Positions 7,968-17,182 are shown, counted from the first letter of the stretch. The stretch is 64,000 bases of DNA from JBJMQS01 sp045802605 (GCA_045802605.1 JBJMQS010000028.1:1-64000), one strand, 5' to 3'. The notes: a model not told the origin generated them from the sequence alone. Made by a program: numbers and translations.

Positions 7968-8596
7968 GCCCGCACCCGATATCGGCACCAGATGCCCAGC
8001 GCGATGCCGAAGATGGCGTGCGCGCTCGCGGTCAGAAAAATGAATCGTCCATCGAACGGCAATCCGAAGTAGGTGGGGTACGGCGTCATGAGCAACATCG
8101 TCTCGACTGCCAGCGCCCACGCTACCGCACCCAAGAACATCAGCCCGCCCGATGCTCGCGGCACCATCGAGAGAAACATGATGCCCAAGGCTGCCCCATT
8201 CGAGAAGTGATACGCCCAACCCAGCGCATAAATCCACCACCGCGGTTGATCGCCGCCCCACAGGAATTCCCCGAAAAGCGGAAAGACTTTGAACAACGGC
8301 GCGCCATTGAGCACGAAGTAGAGCCGGTAGAGGTCGTACGCCACGGCCGCGATGCTGCCGCCGATCGCACCCTGGACGATCCAGGTGTACGGGCTGCGCA
8401 CGTCGCGGGGCGGATCGCGGGTGGCGATCGCAATCAAAACGAGCAGAGCGGTGGAGGGGGGAAGCACCCAGCAGCCAAACCAATGCATCGACCACAGGCC
8501 ATAGAACTGGCCGAGCAAGCAAGCGAATGACAAGGAAGCGAGGAAAAACACAATCACTCGCGACGGAATTCCCACGAAAAACGAGGCAAATGGCAT
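7964..8596 (-). CDS. Hypothetical polytopic membrane protein
   Basis: 210 aa with about six hydrophobic segments, among them FVGIPSRVIVFFLASLSFAC, STALLVLIAIA, TWIVQGAIGGSIAAVAYDLY and AIFGIALGIW. Polar loops contain GGDQPRWW. No family recognised. It forms a two-gene leftward operon with the VOC gene (ATGA overlap). Confidence 0.7.
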   Translation of the reverse strand: MPFASFFVGIPSRVIVFFLASLSFACLLGQFYGLWSMHWFGCWVLPPSTALLVLIAIATRDPPRDVRSPYTWIVQGAIGGSIAAVAYDLYRLYFVLNGAPLFKVFPLFGEFLWGGDQPRWWIYALGWAYHFSNGAALGIMFLSMVPRASGGLMFLGAVAWALAVETMLLMTPYPTYFGLPFDGRFIFLTASAHAIFGIALGIWCRYRVRA

Positions 8597-8695
8597 GTCA
8601 ACAACTTAGGATTCGGCCGCTCGTCCGGGAACACCGTTTGCAGACTCGCCCTCTTACCACGTAAGCCGCCCGGACCTCCAGGGTGAGGAGCAACC

Positions 8696-9163
8696 ATGGA
8701 ATCGATGATGACTGAAGCGCGCCCGAAGAATTTCTCGCGGGCCCCGTTTAGTGCGCCGCGCCAAATCAAAACCCGCCTGCCAGCTAAGTACCAGAACTTC
8801 GAGTCGAACAGCAAAACATCGGCGTTCCTGGGCCTATTTAGCATTGGTCTTGGGCTCGTCGAAACACTTGCGCCGAAGAGTTTTTCCAAATTTATCGGTG
8901 CCAACCACGATCCCGCGCTGTTGCGCGGTTATGGGTTGCGCGAAATTGCCGCGGGCGTCGGCATTCTCGCTGGTAGGCACCCGACCACCTGGCTTTGGAG
9001 CCGGGTCGCCGGCGATGCGATCGACCTGGCCACGTTGGCCAAGGATCTCAGCGAAGCCACCGGCGAGCGCCGTACACGCGTGCTCGCCGCCACCGCCGCG
9101 GTTGTCGGCGTTACCGTGCTCGATGTTTTAACGGCCGCCCAAGGACGCGGCACATGCGACTGA
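8696..9163 (+). CDS. Small membrane-associated protein of the 'cyclase/dehydrase-linked' type
   Basis: 155 aa; ATG 8696 follows GTGAGGAG. A basic N-terminal tail precedes FLGLFSIGLGLVETLAPKSF, then GYGLREIAAGVGILAG and WLWSRVAGDAIDLATLAK, and a C-terminal hydrophobic helix. This pattern recurs in proteins often annotated beside or fused to SRPBCC cyclase/dehydrase domains. Such a domain is absent here. It lies 18 bases before the dehydrogenase gene, probably in one operon. Function unknown. Confidence 0.65.
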   Translation: MESMMTEARPKNFSRAPFSAPRQIKTRLPAKYQNFESNSKTSAFLGLFSIGLGLVETLAPKSFSKFIGANHDPALLRGYGLREIAAGVGILAGRHPTTWLWSRVAGDAIDLATLAKDLSEATGERRTRVLAATAAVVGVTVLDVLTAAQGRGTCD

Positions 9164-9181
9164 GTCGCCGGAGGACCCATC

Positions 9182-10354
9182 ATGAGAGCGATTTGCTGGC
9201 ACGGCACCGGCGACGTCCGCTGCGAAAATGTGCCCGATCCCAAAATCGAAAACTCACGTGATGCCATCATTCGCATCACGTCCACCGCGATCTGCGGTTC
9301 TGATCTGCATCTCTACGACGGCTTCATGCCCACGATGAAGTCCGGCGACATCCTCGGCCATGAGCCGATGGGTATCGTCGAAGAAGTTGGCCGCGATGTG
9401 CCCAATCTCCGGAAGGGCGACCGCGTCGTGGTGCCGTTCTGTATCGCCTGCGGGCAATGTTGGTTCTGCCAGCAGCAGTTTTTCTCCTGTTGCGATCGTT
9501 CCAATCGCAATGCCGAACTGGCCCGCAAGATGATGGGTCAAGCGCCGGCCGGGCTGTTCGGCTATTCGCACATGACCGGCGGTTACGCGGGTGGGCAAGC
9601 CGAGTATCTGCGCGTGCCATTCGCCGATGTAAACCCGCTCAAAATCGAATCGGACTTACCCGATGAAAAGGTGCTCTTCCTCTCCGACATTTTCCCGACC
9701 GGCTACATGGCCGCCGAGAACGCCGAGATTGAGCCCGGCGACACGGTGGCCGTCTGGGGCTGCGGACCTGTTGGGCAAATGTGCATTCAGAGCGCATGGA
9801 TGTTCAACCCTGGCCGCGTGATTGCGATCGATGAAGTCCCCGAACGGTTGAAGATGGCGAAGGAACATGGGCGGGCCGAGGTGATCGATTTCTCAAAGGT
9901 CGATGTCTACGACGTGCTCATGGACATGACCAAGGGCCGGGGACCCGACCGTTGCATCGACGCCGTGGGAGCGGAAGCGCACTCGGAAGGGGGTATCGAT
10001 GCCGTCTATGACCGCGTCAAAAGCGGCATGATGATGACGACGGACCGCGTGCATGCGTTACGCGATGCAATTCTTTGCTGCCGCAAGGCGGGCACCGTGT
10101 CGGTCCCGGGCGTCTACATCGGATTCCCGGACAAGATTCCGATGGGTGCGTTCATGAACAAGGGCCTCACACTGAAGACCGGTCAAACTCACGTGCACAA
10201 GTACTATCGGAAGCTATTGCAGAAGATTGAAGCGGGTGAGATCGATCCATCATTTGTGATCACGCACGAGCTGCCGCTGCGCGACGGGCCCGGCGCGTAC
10301 CGCATGTTCCGCGACCAGGCGGATGGTTGTATTAAGGTGGTGTTGAAGCCGTAG
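9182..10354 (+). CDS. Zinc-dependent alcohol dehydrogenase (formaldehyde dehydrogenase-like MDR)
   Basis: 390 aa, a full-length medium-chain dehydrogenase. The catalytic zinc site is seen as CGSDLHLYDG and GHEPMGIVEEVG. A cysteine-rich region CIACGQCWFCQQQFFSCC resembles the structural-zinc loop. The Rossmann motif is VWGCGPVGQMCIQ with IDEVPERL. The long insertion after the structural zinc (ELARKMMGQ...GYSHMTGGYAGGQAEY) is typical of the FDH-like subgroup, which oxidises formaldehyde or other alcohols with NAD. Start ATG 9182 with GGAGG upstream. Confidence 0.92.
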   Translation: MRAICWHGTGDVRCENVPDPKIENSRDAIIRITSTAICGSDLHLYDGFMPTMKSGDILGHEPMGIVEEVGRDVPNLRKGDRVVVPFCIACGQCWFCQQQFFSCCDRSNRNAELARKMMGQAPAGLFGYSHMTGGYAGGQAEYLRVPFADVNPLKIESDLPDEKVLFLSDIFPTGYMAAENAEIEPGDTVAVWGCGPVGQMCIQSAWMFNPGRVIAIDEVPERLKMAKEHGRAEVIDFSKVDVYDVLMDMTKGRGPDRCIDAVGAEAHSEGGIDAVYDRVKSGMMMTTDRVHALRDAILCCRKAGTVSVPGVYIGFPDKIPMGAFMNKGLTLKTGQTHVHKYYRKLLQKIEAGEIDPSFVITHELPLRDGPGAYRMFRDQADGCIKVVLKP

Positions 10355-10363
10355 GCAAACAAA

Positions 10364-10438
10364 ACGGCGGGGATAAACCCCGCCGCTCTTTGTGTATTTG
10401 ATTTGGTATTAAGGAGCAGCGGGGTTTATCCCCGCCGT
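10364..10438. repeat. Inverted repeat, second CGGCGGGGATAAACCCC copy
   Basis: 10365-10387 pairs with 10418-10438 apart from a 3-base gap. It is the same family as 7486-7561 and likewise separates two convergent genes. Confidence 0.88.
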
Positions 10439-10442
10439 GCTT

Positions 10443-11027
10443 TTACACACGATGCGGCGTTGGTGGCGGATTCGTATCTCGGAAGAGGACTGAGTCTACC
10501 GAGAACCGGCCGGGGCCCAAAATAAATAGCGCGATGCCGCATGCCAGATACACCACTACTCGTTCATAGGTCGGTCCGCTCGCTGCGACAAAGGGATCGT
10601 TGTTCGTCAGATGCACCAGTGCCAGTGCCCCGACCATCACTCCGATGATACCCAGCGACGCTAATCGGGTCAGCGCGCCAAACGCTAATGCGGGCCCGCC
10701 AATGTACTCCGCGTAAGCGGCGACCGCTTGCAGCCAGCCCGGAGGCGGCTCCAAGTGTTTCCGGGCCGGTTTTGCGGCGGGTTCGGATTGCTTTGGGGCC
10801 GGTTCCTCTTCTTTCGGTGCGTCTTTCGTTTGCGGGTTGGCCGGGCGCACACGCGGCTGGGTTGGATCGCTTGGGGGTGCCACGGCTGTCTCATTCATCC
10901 AAGTCGTGGCATGCGCGATCTTGTCGGCTCCATGCATGAAGAACGCGGCTCCCACGACCACCCGCAACACGAGCAGAGCGATGGAGCCCAGGTTGCCGAC
11001 TGTATCGCAGTACAACATCTTTCGCAT
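10443..11027 (-). CDS. DoxX family membrane protein with Pro/Glu/Lys-rich insert
   Basis: 194 aa. First helix IALLVLRVVVGAAFFMHGADK, then three more helices (AYAEYIGGPALAFGALTRLA, GIIGVMVGALALVH, VVYLACGIALFILGPG), the DoxX layout. Between helix 1 and 2 lies an unusual insert of about 50 residues, rich in P, E, K and Q (for example KDAPKEEEPAPKQSEP), predicted outside the membrane. DoxX proteins are linked to redox or oxidative-stress functions, but the exact role is unclear. Confidence 0.85.
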   Translation of the reverse strand: MRKMLYCDTVGNLGSIALLVLRVVVGAAFFMHGADKIAHATTWMNETAVAPPSDPTQPRVRPANPQTKDAPKEEEPAPKQSEPAAKPARKHLEPPPGWLQAVAAYAEYIGGPALAFGALTRLASLGIIGVMVGALALVHLTNNDPFVAASGPTYERVVVYLACGIALFILGPGRFSVDSVLFRDTNPPPTPHRV

Positions 11028-11278
11028 GGTTGCCCCTTGGGTTGTTGGCTACCGACCTGTGTTAATCCCGTTATATCTAGGGTTTGCGAGATGGCGCGCT
11101 AGGGACGGGGTTTATCCCGGCGTCCAAGCTTCCGCGAGCACATTGTCCAGAAAGAACATGAGGTCGAGGGATTGCTCACCAAACTCGGCCAACGGGTCAA
11201 ATAGTTTTCCACTTCACATCCGCGCTGGGTTAGTCCGGCGCGGTACTTGCAGGCCCCTCCTATTCTGGGAGGTGCTCC

Positions 11279-11632
11279 ATGCAAAACGCGGCTATTGTTC
11301 TGGCTTTCGCGGCACTTGGCGGCTTGGCCTTGGCAGCCATTCGCCTCAACGGCACTCCGCGGCCACCCACCTGGATGGCACTGATTCACGGCATCATCGC
11401 GGCTACCGGTTTGGTCCTTCTTGGGATCACGGTGTTCGGTGCCACCAGTACTTCAGTGCCCCCGATGGCAATGTGGTCTTTCGGCGTGTTTGTCGTGGCG
11501 GCGCTCGGCGGTGCGGTCATGTTTCTCGGCTACCATCTGCGGGGGTTGGCGCTACCGATTGCATTTGTCGGCGGTCACGGGCTGATTGCGGTCACCGGGT
11601 TCGTCATGCTTTTGATGAGCATGAGAGTGTAA
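11279..11632 (+). CDS. Small four-helix membrane protein
   Basis: 117 aa; ATG 11279 follows GGGAGGTGCTCC. Four hydrophobic segments with short loops (IVLAFAALGGLALAAI; ALIHGIIAATGLVLLGITVF; WSFGVFVVAALGGAVMFLGY; LIAVTGFVMLLMSM). No catalytic motif and no family recognised with confidence. The 250-base upstream gap contains a partial copy of the ATAAACCCC repeat and a short open frame ending KLGQRVK that may be a gene remnant. Confidence 0.7.
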   Translation: MQNAAIVLAFAALGGLALAAIRLNGTPRPPTWMALIHGIIAATGLVLLGITVFGATSTSVPPMAMWSFGVFVVAALGGAVMFLGYHLRGLALPIAFVGGHGLIAVTGFVMLLMSMRV

Positions 11633-11732
11633 AAGTTCGCCTCGTTATTGAGAGCATGTGCTTGCAGAACGGGTCGGCTCGTGCGAAAATCAGATGAATA
11701 AATATCATCCGACCATTCGCAGGAGCCGACTC

Positions 11733-11987
11733 GTGTCCGATGCCCCGAATGATCTCACCAAAGAACAAATCAAAGGCGCGTTCAAAGCATTCAAGAAGCG
11801 TTTAAAGCTGACGCGCTTGGATGCCGAATCGCAGTTGAGCAAGAACCCACTTTCGACCGGGCGTGGCTACGGTATCGTCGCTATCATGCCGCCAGATGAT
11901 TTTCCGCAAGCCGTTTGGGATGAGCTCGTCCGCCAGAACAAACTAAAAAAGGCAGGGCATGGCATGTATGAGCTGGTCGAGCAGTGA
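11733..11987 (+). CDS. Small conserved hypothetical protein
   Basis: 84 aa starting at GTG 11733, chosen because AGGAG lies 7 bases upstream; an ATG at 11694 has no such site. The sequence contains LTKEQIKGAFKAFKKRLKLT, GYGIVAIMPPDDFPQAVWDE and ends GHGMYELVEQ. It looks like a compact alpha/beta protein with a basic helix. Similar proteins are remembered from planctomycetes; no function known. Confidence 0.7.
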   Translation: MSDAPNDLTKEQIKGAFKAFKKRLKLTRLDAESQLSKNPLSTGRGYGIVAIMPPDDFPQAVWDELVRQNKLKKAGHGMYELVEQ

Positions 11988-12116
11988 AAGTGTTCGCCGG
12001 TTTTTTATTTGCACTCGGCTAGTCACCCTGATACTCTCACTAAAGACTCGCAGAATGGATTCTAAAGCCCCGCTCGTCTGATTCGCGTTTTGGTTTTTTT
12101 TGAAGAAGACATCATC

Positions 12117-12368
12117 GTGAACGAACCAGGCTTGCAGACCTATGGCCAGGTTCGACCTGGTGCCGCGCCCACCCAGGACGAGCCGCCGTTACCACAAACA
12201 CCAACCACCGCTCTTCCGGGCAGTCGGGAAAAAGTTCTGGCCTTAGCCCGACGGGTGGAATCGGGCCAGGGGCTTTGGCACCCGCACGATCGCACGTGGG
12301 CGCAGTTTCAGGATCCAATTCCTGAAAACCGGGTCCAGGGCGACGGCTGGTGGAGCGAGCAACCTTGA
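12117..12368 (+). CDS. Small protein sharing the LWHP motif with the gene at 2513
   Basis: 83 aa from GTG 12117 (GAAGAAG upstream; a longer TTG start at 12090 is possible). Pro-rich N-terminus, then TALPGSREKVLALARRVESG and GLWHPHD. This motif matches the protein at 2513-2821 in order and spacing, but the zinc-ribbon cysteines are absent. Function unknown. Confidence 0.6.
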   Translation: MNEPGLQTYGQVRPGAAPTQDEPPLPQTPTTALPGSREKVLALARRVESGQGLWHPHDRTWAQFQDPIPENRVQGDGWWSEQP

Positions 12369-12558
12369 ACCGCCGCGAAACTACGCCGGCCCAAACTTGA
12401 ACAAAAACTGACAATTTCTCGCATTCACATCGCTTTCACCCCACATAATTGTTGACACCGTCTCGCTTGCCTCAATTTCGCCAACCGTCAAAGCCGATAT
12501 TCTTTGGCCTCTTCGTGCCCAGTCCGGTTCACCCCGGCTTCTCGGATGAGATACCTCT

Positions 12559-13338
12559 ATGTGTCGCGGCTACCTGGGGTTGTTCCTCGTGAGCTTAGGC
12601 GTGGGATGCGCGCAATTCGCCCAAAGACCCGACACGCCAGCGGCTAAATTCACGGTTGAACAACTCGAGTGTCCGCCGGCACCGCCGACCGAGCGATACT
12701 ACTTGCTCGTCTTTGGCTCGCAGTCCACGCCGATCCGCCCGAAATATTCGCACACCTGGGCGACTGTCGTGCGCGTCGTGGAAACTGGGCCGGAATGCGC
12801 GTCTCTAATTGAGACCCACACCATCAGTTGGATGCCTCAATCGCTGGAGATCCGGCCTCTGAGCTTCTGCGTCGAGCCGGGCGTCAATTTGGAGATGCAC
12901 CACACGATTCAAGAAATGTTGAACAACGACGAGAAAATTGCAGTTTGGGGGCCTTTTGAAATTCGGGCGGGGCTTTACCGCAAGTTTGTGATGCAACAGT
13001 CCTTCCTCGAGAGCGGGACAGTCGGCTATCAGTGCATCGATTCGGTTGGCGAAGCCGGCCATTGCGGCAACGGTACTGACTGCATTCACGCGATCACGGA
13101 TATCGATACAAGTCTCGAGCGCGGCGGCTACCCGCTCTCGCAATTCGGCGAGCGCGCTAGCAAGCACATTGTCGATCAGCTCGCTCGGTGCTGCGGATTC
13201 ATCAATCAATGCCAGACCCACGACTGGCTGATTTGCGCCTTGAACCTGAAGCAATATCCGATCGACCATCGGTGTTACCACGGACCGTCCTCGTTCATGT
13301 CCGCGATGGCCGAGCACAAGCAAGCTTGCAGAGATTGA
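12559..13338 (+). CDS. Lipoprotein, planctomycete hypothetical
   Basis: 259 aa with a lipobox (VSLGVGC, then AQ), so probably membrane-anchored outside the cytoplasm. The mature part has YYLLVFGSQSTPIRPKYSHT, ETHTISWMPQSLEIRPLSF and VGYQCIDSVG, plus eight or so cysteines towards the C-terminus. No catalytic family recognised. It ends about 100 bp before the response regulator gene. Confidence 0.75.
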   Translation: MCRGYLGLFLVSLGVGCAQFAQRPDTPAAKFTVEQLECPPAPPTERYYLLVFGSQSTPIRPKYSHTWATVVRVVETGPECASLIETHTISWMPQSLEIRPLSFCVEPGVNLEMHHTIQEMLNNDEKIAVWGPFEIRAGLYRKFVMQQSFLESGTVGYQCIDSVGEAGHCGNGTDCIHAITDIDTSLERGGYPLSQFGERASKHIVDQLARCCGFINQCQTHDWLICALNLKQYPIDHRCYHGPSSFMSAMAEHKQACRD

Positions 13339-13441
13339 TAACGATCCAGAGCGTTTGCCAAATTTGGCAAAAACCCATCTTTGACCTAGGCTTGTAGGCC
13401 CTCCACGCGTGCGGTTTTGGTGGAATTGCGAGGGGATTATT

Positions 13442-14605
13442 ATGAGTTCGGGCCTGGCCGAACCCATTCAGTCCGCGATGGCGCCCCAAGGGGGGCGTGG
13501 GCTGTACCAAGTCTTGATCGTGGACGACGAGCCGGCATTGCGCGATCTCGTACGTCACATCCTTCGCTCCGAAGACGTCGAATGTGATACCGCCGAAGAT
13601 GGCGAGGATGCACTCACCAAACTTAGCTCGAAACCGTACGATCTCGTATTGCTTGACATCGACATGCCGAAGATGAAGGGCACTGAAGTGTGCCGGCGTC
13701 TTCGAGAGTCACCGCCGTCGCCGTACCTAAAAATCATCATGATGTCGGGGCGGGCCAGTCCGGACGAGCTGGCCAACATCATGAATGCCGGCGCCGATGA
13801 TTATCTCGTCAAGCCACCCACCATCACGCAGCTACGTGCTCGTGTGCGCGCCTCGCTTCGACTAAAGGCAGCACAGGGTCGCAGCGATACGCTCAATCGC
13901 AATTTGCTGTCGATGAACCGGGACCTCGAAGCCAACCTGCTCGCGCGCGACAGCGATCTTGTGCACGCCCGCAACGCCTTGGTGCTGGCACTCGCCGAGA
14001 TCGTCAACTATCGTGACACCGAGACTGGCTCCCACCTGTTGCGCCTGCAATATTACTGTTCGCTGTTGGCGGACGAAGCCCGAAAGCTGCCGAGCTTTGC
14101 GAGTCAAATCGACCGCTACTTCGTTGAGATGCTGGCGTGCTGCGCTCCTTTGCACGACATCGGCAAAGTCGGCTTGCCCGACAATATTTTGCTGAAGCCG
14201 GGCAAGCTCACGCCTGATGAACGCATCGTTATGCAAACGCACACGACGATGGGTGCGGAGACCTTGGAAAAGGTCGCTCGTCAGCACGGCTTTGCTCGCG
14301 GCTTCTTGCAAATGGGAATCGAAATAACTCGCCATCATCACGAGCGATTCGATGGCACCGGATACTCCGACCGTCTGGCTGGCGAGGCCATTCCGCTCTC
14401 AGCTCGAATCGTGGCCATCGCCGATGTGTATGATGCTTTGCGGTCACCGCGCGTTTACAAGCCGGCGTTCTCACACGAGAAAACCGTACAGATCATGACC
14501 CAAGAGTCGGCCGGTCACTTTGACCCGGCTCTTTTGAGCGTATTCATATCATGCGCAGCCCAGTTCGACCGTATTTACCAGGACTGCGAGACTACGACGC
14601 AATAG
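13442..14605 (+). CDS. Response regulator with HD-GYP output domain
   Basis: 387 aa from ATG 13442 (GAGGGG upstream). The receiver domain (about residues 20-140) has acidic VDDE near 28-30, the phosphoacceptor Asp at about 72 in LLDIDMPKMKG, and a KPP loop. A coiled linker follows. The HD-GYP domain has HDIGKVGLPDNILLKPGKLT and HHERFDGTGYSDRLAG, with HD and GTGY motifs intact. The expected activity is hydrolysis of cyclic di-GMP. The hybrid kinase at 15302 is a plausible partner. Confidence 0.92.
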   Translation: MSSGLAEPIQSAMAPQGGRGLYQVLIVDDEPALRDLVRHILRSEDVECDTAEDGEDALTKLSSKPYDLVLLDIDMPKMKGTEVCRRLRESPPSPYLKIIMMSGRASPDELANIMNAGADDYLVKPPTITQLRARVRASLRLKAAQGRSDTLNRNLLSMNRDLEANLLARDSDLVHARNALVLALAEIVNYRDTETGSHLLRLQYYCSLLADEARKLPSFASQIDRYFVEMLACCAPLHDIGKVGLPDNILLKPGKLTPDERIVMQTHTTMGAETLEKVARQHGFARGFLQMGIEITRHHHERFDGTGYSDRLAGEAIPLSARIVAIADVYDALRSPRVYKPAFSHEKTVQIMTQESAGHFDPALLSVFISCAAQFDRIYQDCETTTQ

Positions 14606-14692
14606 CCAGTCGGTTTGACATAGCTTCCGCGTGGCCTACTCTTCAGCAGTCTGGATTAGGCCGCTCCTCATCCATCTCATCGAGTCCCTGTC

Positions 14693-15289
14693 GTGCCCGC
14701 GAGCCGTTCCAAGAGAGCGTCCGTTCTGCTAGCGCTTGGCATCGCAGCCTGGGTTGCCGCCACCCTCTCGGGATTTGTCGCCTTGGCCCGTTACGAATTC
14801 ACGCCGGGCCGCGCAACTGAATCAGCGGTGTTGTGGCCGGTCGGAAGCACTATCGAACGCGCCAATGATCGGCCCACTCTTTTGATATTTGCTCACCCTC
14901 GTTGTCCCTGCAGCCAAGCGACAGTGGCGGAGCTGGAGAAGATTGTCGCGCGGTGCCAAGACAAGCTTCTTGTTCGGGTTGTCCTTTTTTGCCCGGAGGG
15001 GGCGGGGCTGGAATGGACTGATTCCACCTTGTGCCAATCGGTGCGGCGAATCCCCGGTGCGCGCATAACCTTTGACTCCGAAGGACACGAAGCGAAGCGC
15101 TTCGGCGTGAGCACATCGGGACACGCGTTGCTTTACGATGTCGCGGGCCGGCTGCTCTTCTCCGGCGGCATCACCGGCGGGCGCGGCCATGAGGGGGACA
15201 ATGCGGGCCGTGACGCGGTGATCGAGTGGGTTGATGGGCATGCGGCCCTGGATTCCACGCCGGTGTATGGCTGTCCGATTGTCGATTGA
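14693..15289 (+). CDS. Membrane-anchored thioredoxin-like protein
   Basis: 198 aa. N-terminal helix ASVLLALGIAAWVAATLSGF, then LLIFAHPRCPCSQATVAELE, a thioredoxin-fold start with CPC in place of CxxC. Later come LYDVAGRLLFSGGITGGRGH and a C-terminal GCPIV. The position suggests a redox partner of the adjacent kinase, which starts 13 bases after the stop. Start GTG 14693. Confidence 0.75.
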   Translation: MPASRSKRASVLLALGIAAWVAATLSGFVALARYEFTPGRATESAVLWPVGSTIERANDRPTLLIFAHPRCPCSQATVAELEKIVARCQDKLLVRVVLFCPEGAGLEWTDSTLCQSVRRIPGARITFDSEGHEAKRFGVSTSGHALLYDVAGRLLFSGGITGGRGHEGDNAGRDAVIEWVDGHAALDSTPVYGCPIVD

Positions 15290-15301
15290 GGACCTCGAAC
15301 C

Positions 15302-17182
15302 ATGAAACCCAAAGCGACCAATCAAGCAGATATCGCCGTTCGTGGTGAACTCGTCTTTGCAGAGCACGTCGGATCGATTCGCCGACACACAGACCGGCTC
15401 TTCATTTTCATCATGCTTTTGCAATGGGTCGCGGGTGTAGCCGTCGCCGTGTTTGTCTCGCCGCGCGCTTGGTCCGGCACATACAGTGAGACGCATTTTC
15501 ACGTTTGGGCGGCGACTCTGATGGGTGGTGTCATTACGTTGCTTCCGGTTGCCTTGGCCGTTCGTGCCCCCGGCACTCGCATCACACGCTATGTCATTAG
15601 CGTGGCGCAAATGATGTGGTCCGCGCTTTTGATTCACCTCAGCGGCGGTCGAATCGAAACGCACTTTCATGTGTTTGCTTCGCTGGCGCTTCTCGCCTGG
15701 TATCGTGACACGTCGGTGCTCGTGCTCGCCACGCTGGTGGTCGCGATCGACCACTACGTTCGCGGCGTTTTTCTGCCGCAATCGGTTTATGGCGTGCTCA
15801 CCTCCAGCCCCTGGCGCACCTTCGAGCACGCCGGTTGGGTGCTGACAGAAAACGTGTTCCTTTGGTTCTCGATCCAGCGCAACCTGAAAATGATGCTCGA
15901 GTTGGCCATGAGCCATGCCGCCATGGGCGTAGATCGAGATCTCACCCAAGAGGAATACCATAAACAATCCCAAGAGTTGCAAGGCACCGAAGAGCGCCTC
16001 CGCCAAGCGCAAAAAATGGAAGGCATCGGCCGGCTGGCCGGCGGGATTGCCCACGATTTCAATAACCTGCTCACCATCATCGGCGGCTATAGCGAGCTGT
16101 TGCTCTCCTCGGGCGATGCGAGCACCTTGCAGTATGAACATGTGACCGAAATCAAGAAAGCAGCCGACCGTGCCACATCATTGACTCGCCAATTGCTGGC
16201 TTTTAGTCGCAAGCAGATCCTGGCGCCGCGCCTCATCGATCTCAACGCCACCGTCCGCGACATCGAAAAGATGCTCAGCCGACTCATCGGTGAAGACATC
16301 GAGTTGAACACCCTTTTGAGCCCGGGCATTGGTCGGATCAAAGTGGACCCCGGGCAACTAGAACAAGTGATCATCAACCTCGCGGTAAACTCGCGCGATG
16401 CTATGCCCAACGGGGGCACGTTGACGATCGAAACAAAGAATATTGATCTCGAAGTGTCCGAGATTCTCCGCCAGGAAAGTCAGGTTCTTGGGACGCCGAC
16501 CACGGAAACAACTTCCTTTGTTTTGCTCACCATCTCAGACACCGGCTGCGGCATGGACGAGGAAACCAAAGCGCATCTCTTTGAACCGTTTTTCACGACC
16601 AAGGAAGTGGGCCAAGGCACCGGGCTTGGGCTCGCGACGGTCTATGGCATCGTTAAGCAGAGCGGCGGCGCCGTGAGTGTCTATAGCGAGGTGGGGCAGG
16701 GGACAATTTTCAAGATTTACTTGCCGCGCGTGGAAGACATGGCCGCACCGTCGAGCAATATCGCGCCTCGCCCGGCCGTCACAGCGGGAGCCGAAACTAT
16801 TTTGTTGGTTGAAGACGAGGGCAAGGTACGCGAGCTAACCCGCACGGTATTGAAAACAAATGGTTATCGCGTCTTGGAGGCACGCAATGGTTTGGACGCC
16901 ATCGAAGTGGCGGAGAAGTTCGGCGGCACAATCCATTTGCTGCTGACAGACCTCGTGATGCCCAAGTTAGGCGGCCGGCACCTGGCAGAGCGCTTGCGCC
17001 CGACGCGGCCGAACATGGCGGTGCTTTTCATGTCTGGCTACACCGACGACCACGTCATCCGCCATGGCATTATCGATTCCGACATGGCATTTTTGCAGAA
17101 GCCGTTTTCGCCGCAGATGCTTCTGCGAAAAATTCGCGATGTGATGAACTTTGAATCGGCGCTAGCGACCGCTGACGCATAA
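15302..17182 (+). CDS. Hybrid sensor histidine kinase with membrane domain and C-terminal receiver
   Basis: 626 aa. The N-terminal 200 residues carry about five membrane helices with the motif ETHFHV twice (residues 63-68 and 119-124). A coiled coil leads to HisKA (GGIAHDFNNLL, phosphoaccepting His about 251). HATPase_c has NLAVNSRDAMP, DTGCGMDEE and GTGLGLATVYGIV. The C-terminal receiver has VEDEGKVREL and LTDLVMPKLGG. The phosphorelay may feed the HD-GYP regulator. The paired His motifs in or near the membrane suggest a metal- or heme-binding sensor; that is inference. Confidence 0.92.
   Translation: MKPKATNQADIAVRGELVFAEHVGSIRRHTDRLFIFIMLLQWVAGVAVAVFVSPRAWSGTYSETHFHVWAATLMGGVITLLPVALAVRAPGTRITRYVISVAQMMWSALLIHLSGGRIETHFHVFASLALLAWYRDTSVLVLATLVVAIDHYVRGVFLPQSVYGVLTSSPWRTFEHAGWVLTENVFLWFSIQRNLKMMLELAMSHAAMGVDRDLTQEEYHKQSQELQGTEERLRQAQKMEGIGRLAGGIAHDFNNLLTIIGGYSELLLSSGDASTLQYEHVTEIKKAADRATSLTRQLLAFSRKQILAPRLIDLNATVRDIEKMLSRLIGEDIELNTLLSPGIGRIKVDPGQLEQVIINLAVNSRDAMPNGGTLTIETKNIDLEVSEILRQESQVLGTPTTETTSFVLLTISDTGCGMDEETKAHLFEPFFTTKEVGQGTGLGLATVYGIVKQSGGAVSVYSEVGQGTIFKIYLPRVEDMAAPSSNIAPRPAVTAGAETILLVEDEGKVRELTRTVLKTNGYRVLEARNGLDAIEVAEKFGGTIHLLLTDLVMPKLGGRHLAERLRPTRPNMAVLFMSGYTDDHVIRHGIIDSDMAFLQKPFSPQMLLRKIRDVMNFESALATADA

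Noticed and set aside
1..11127. Palindromes considered as a CRISPR array or IS ends
   Set aside because: Each is a single inverted pair with a different sequence; there is no regular direct repeat with spacers, and no transposase lies between the arms.
14822..16141. 439-codon minus-strand ORF opposite the thioredoxin-like and kinase genes
   Set aside because: The plus strand carries two well-supported genes here; the antisense translation has no recognisable domain.
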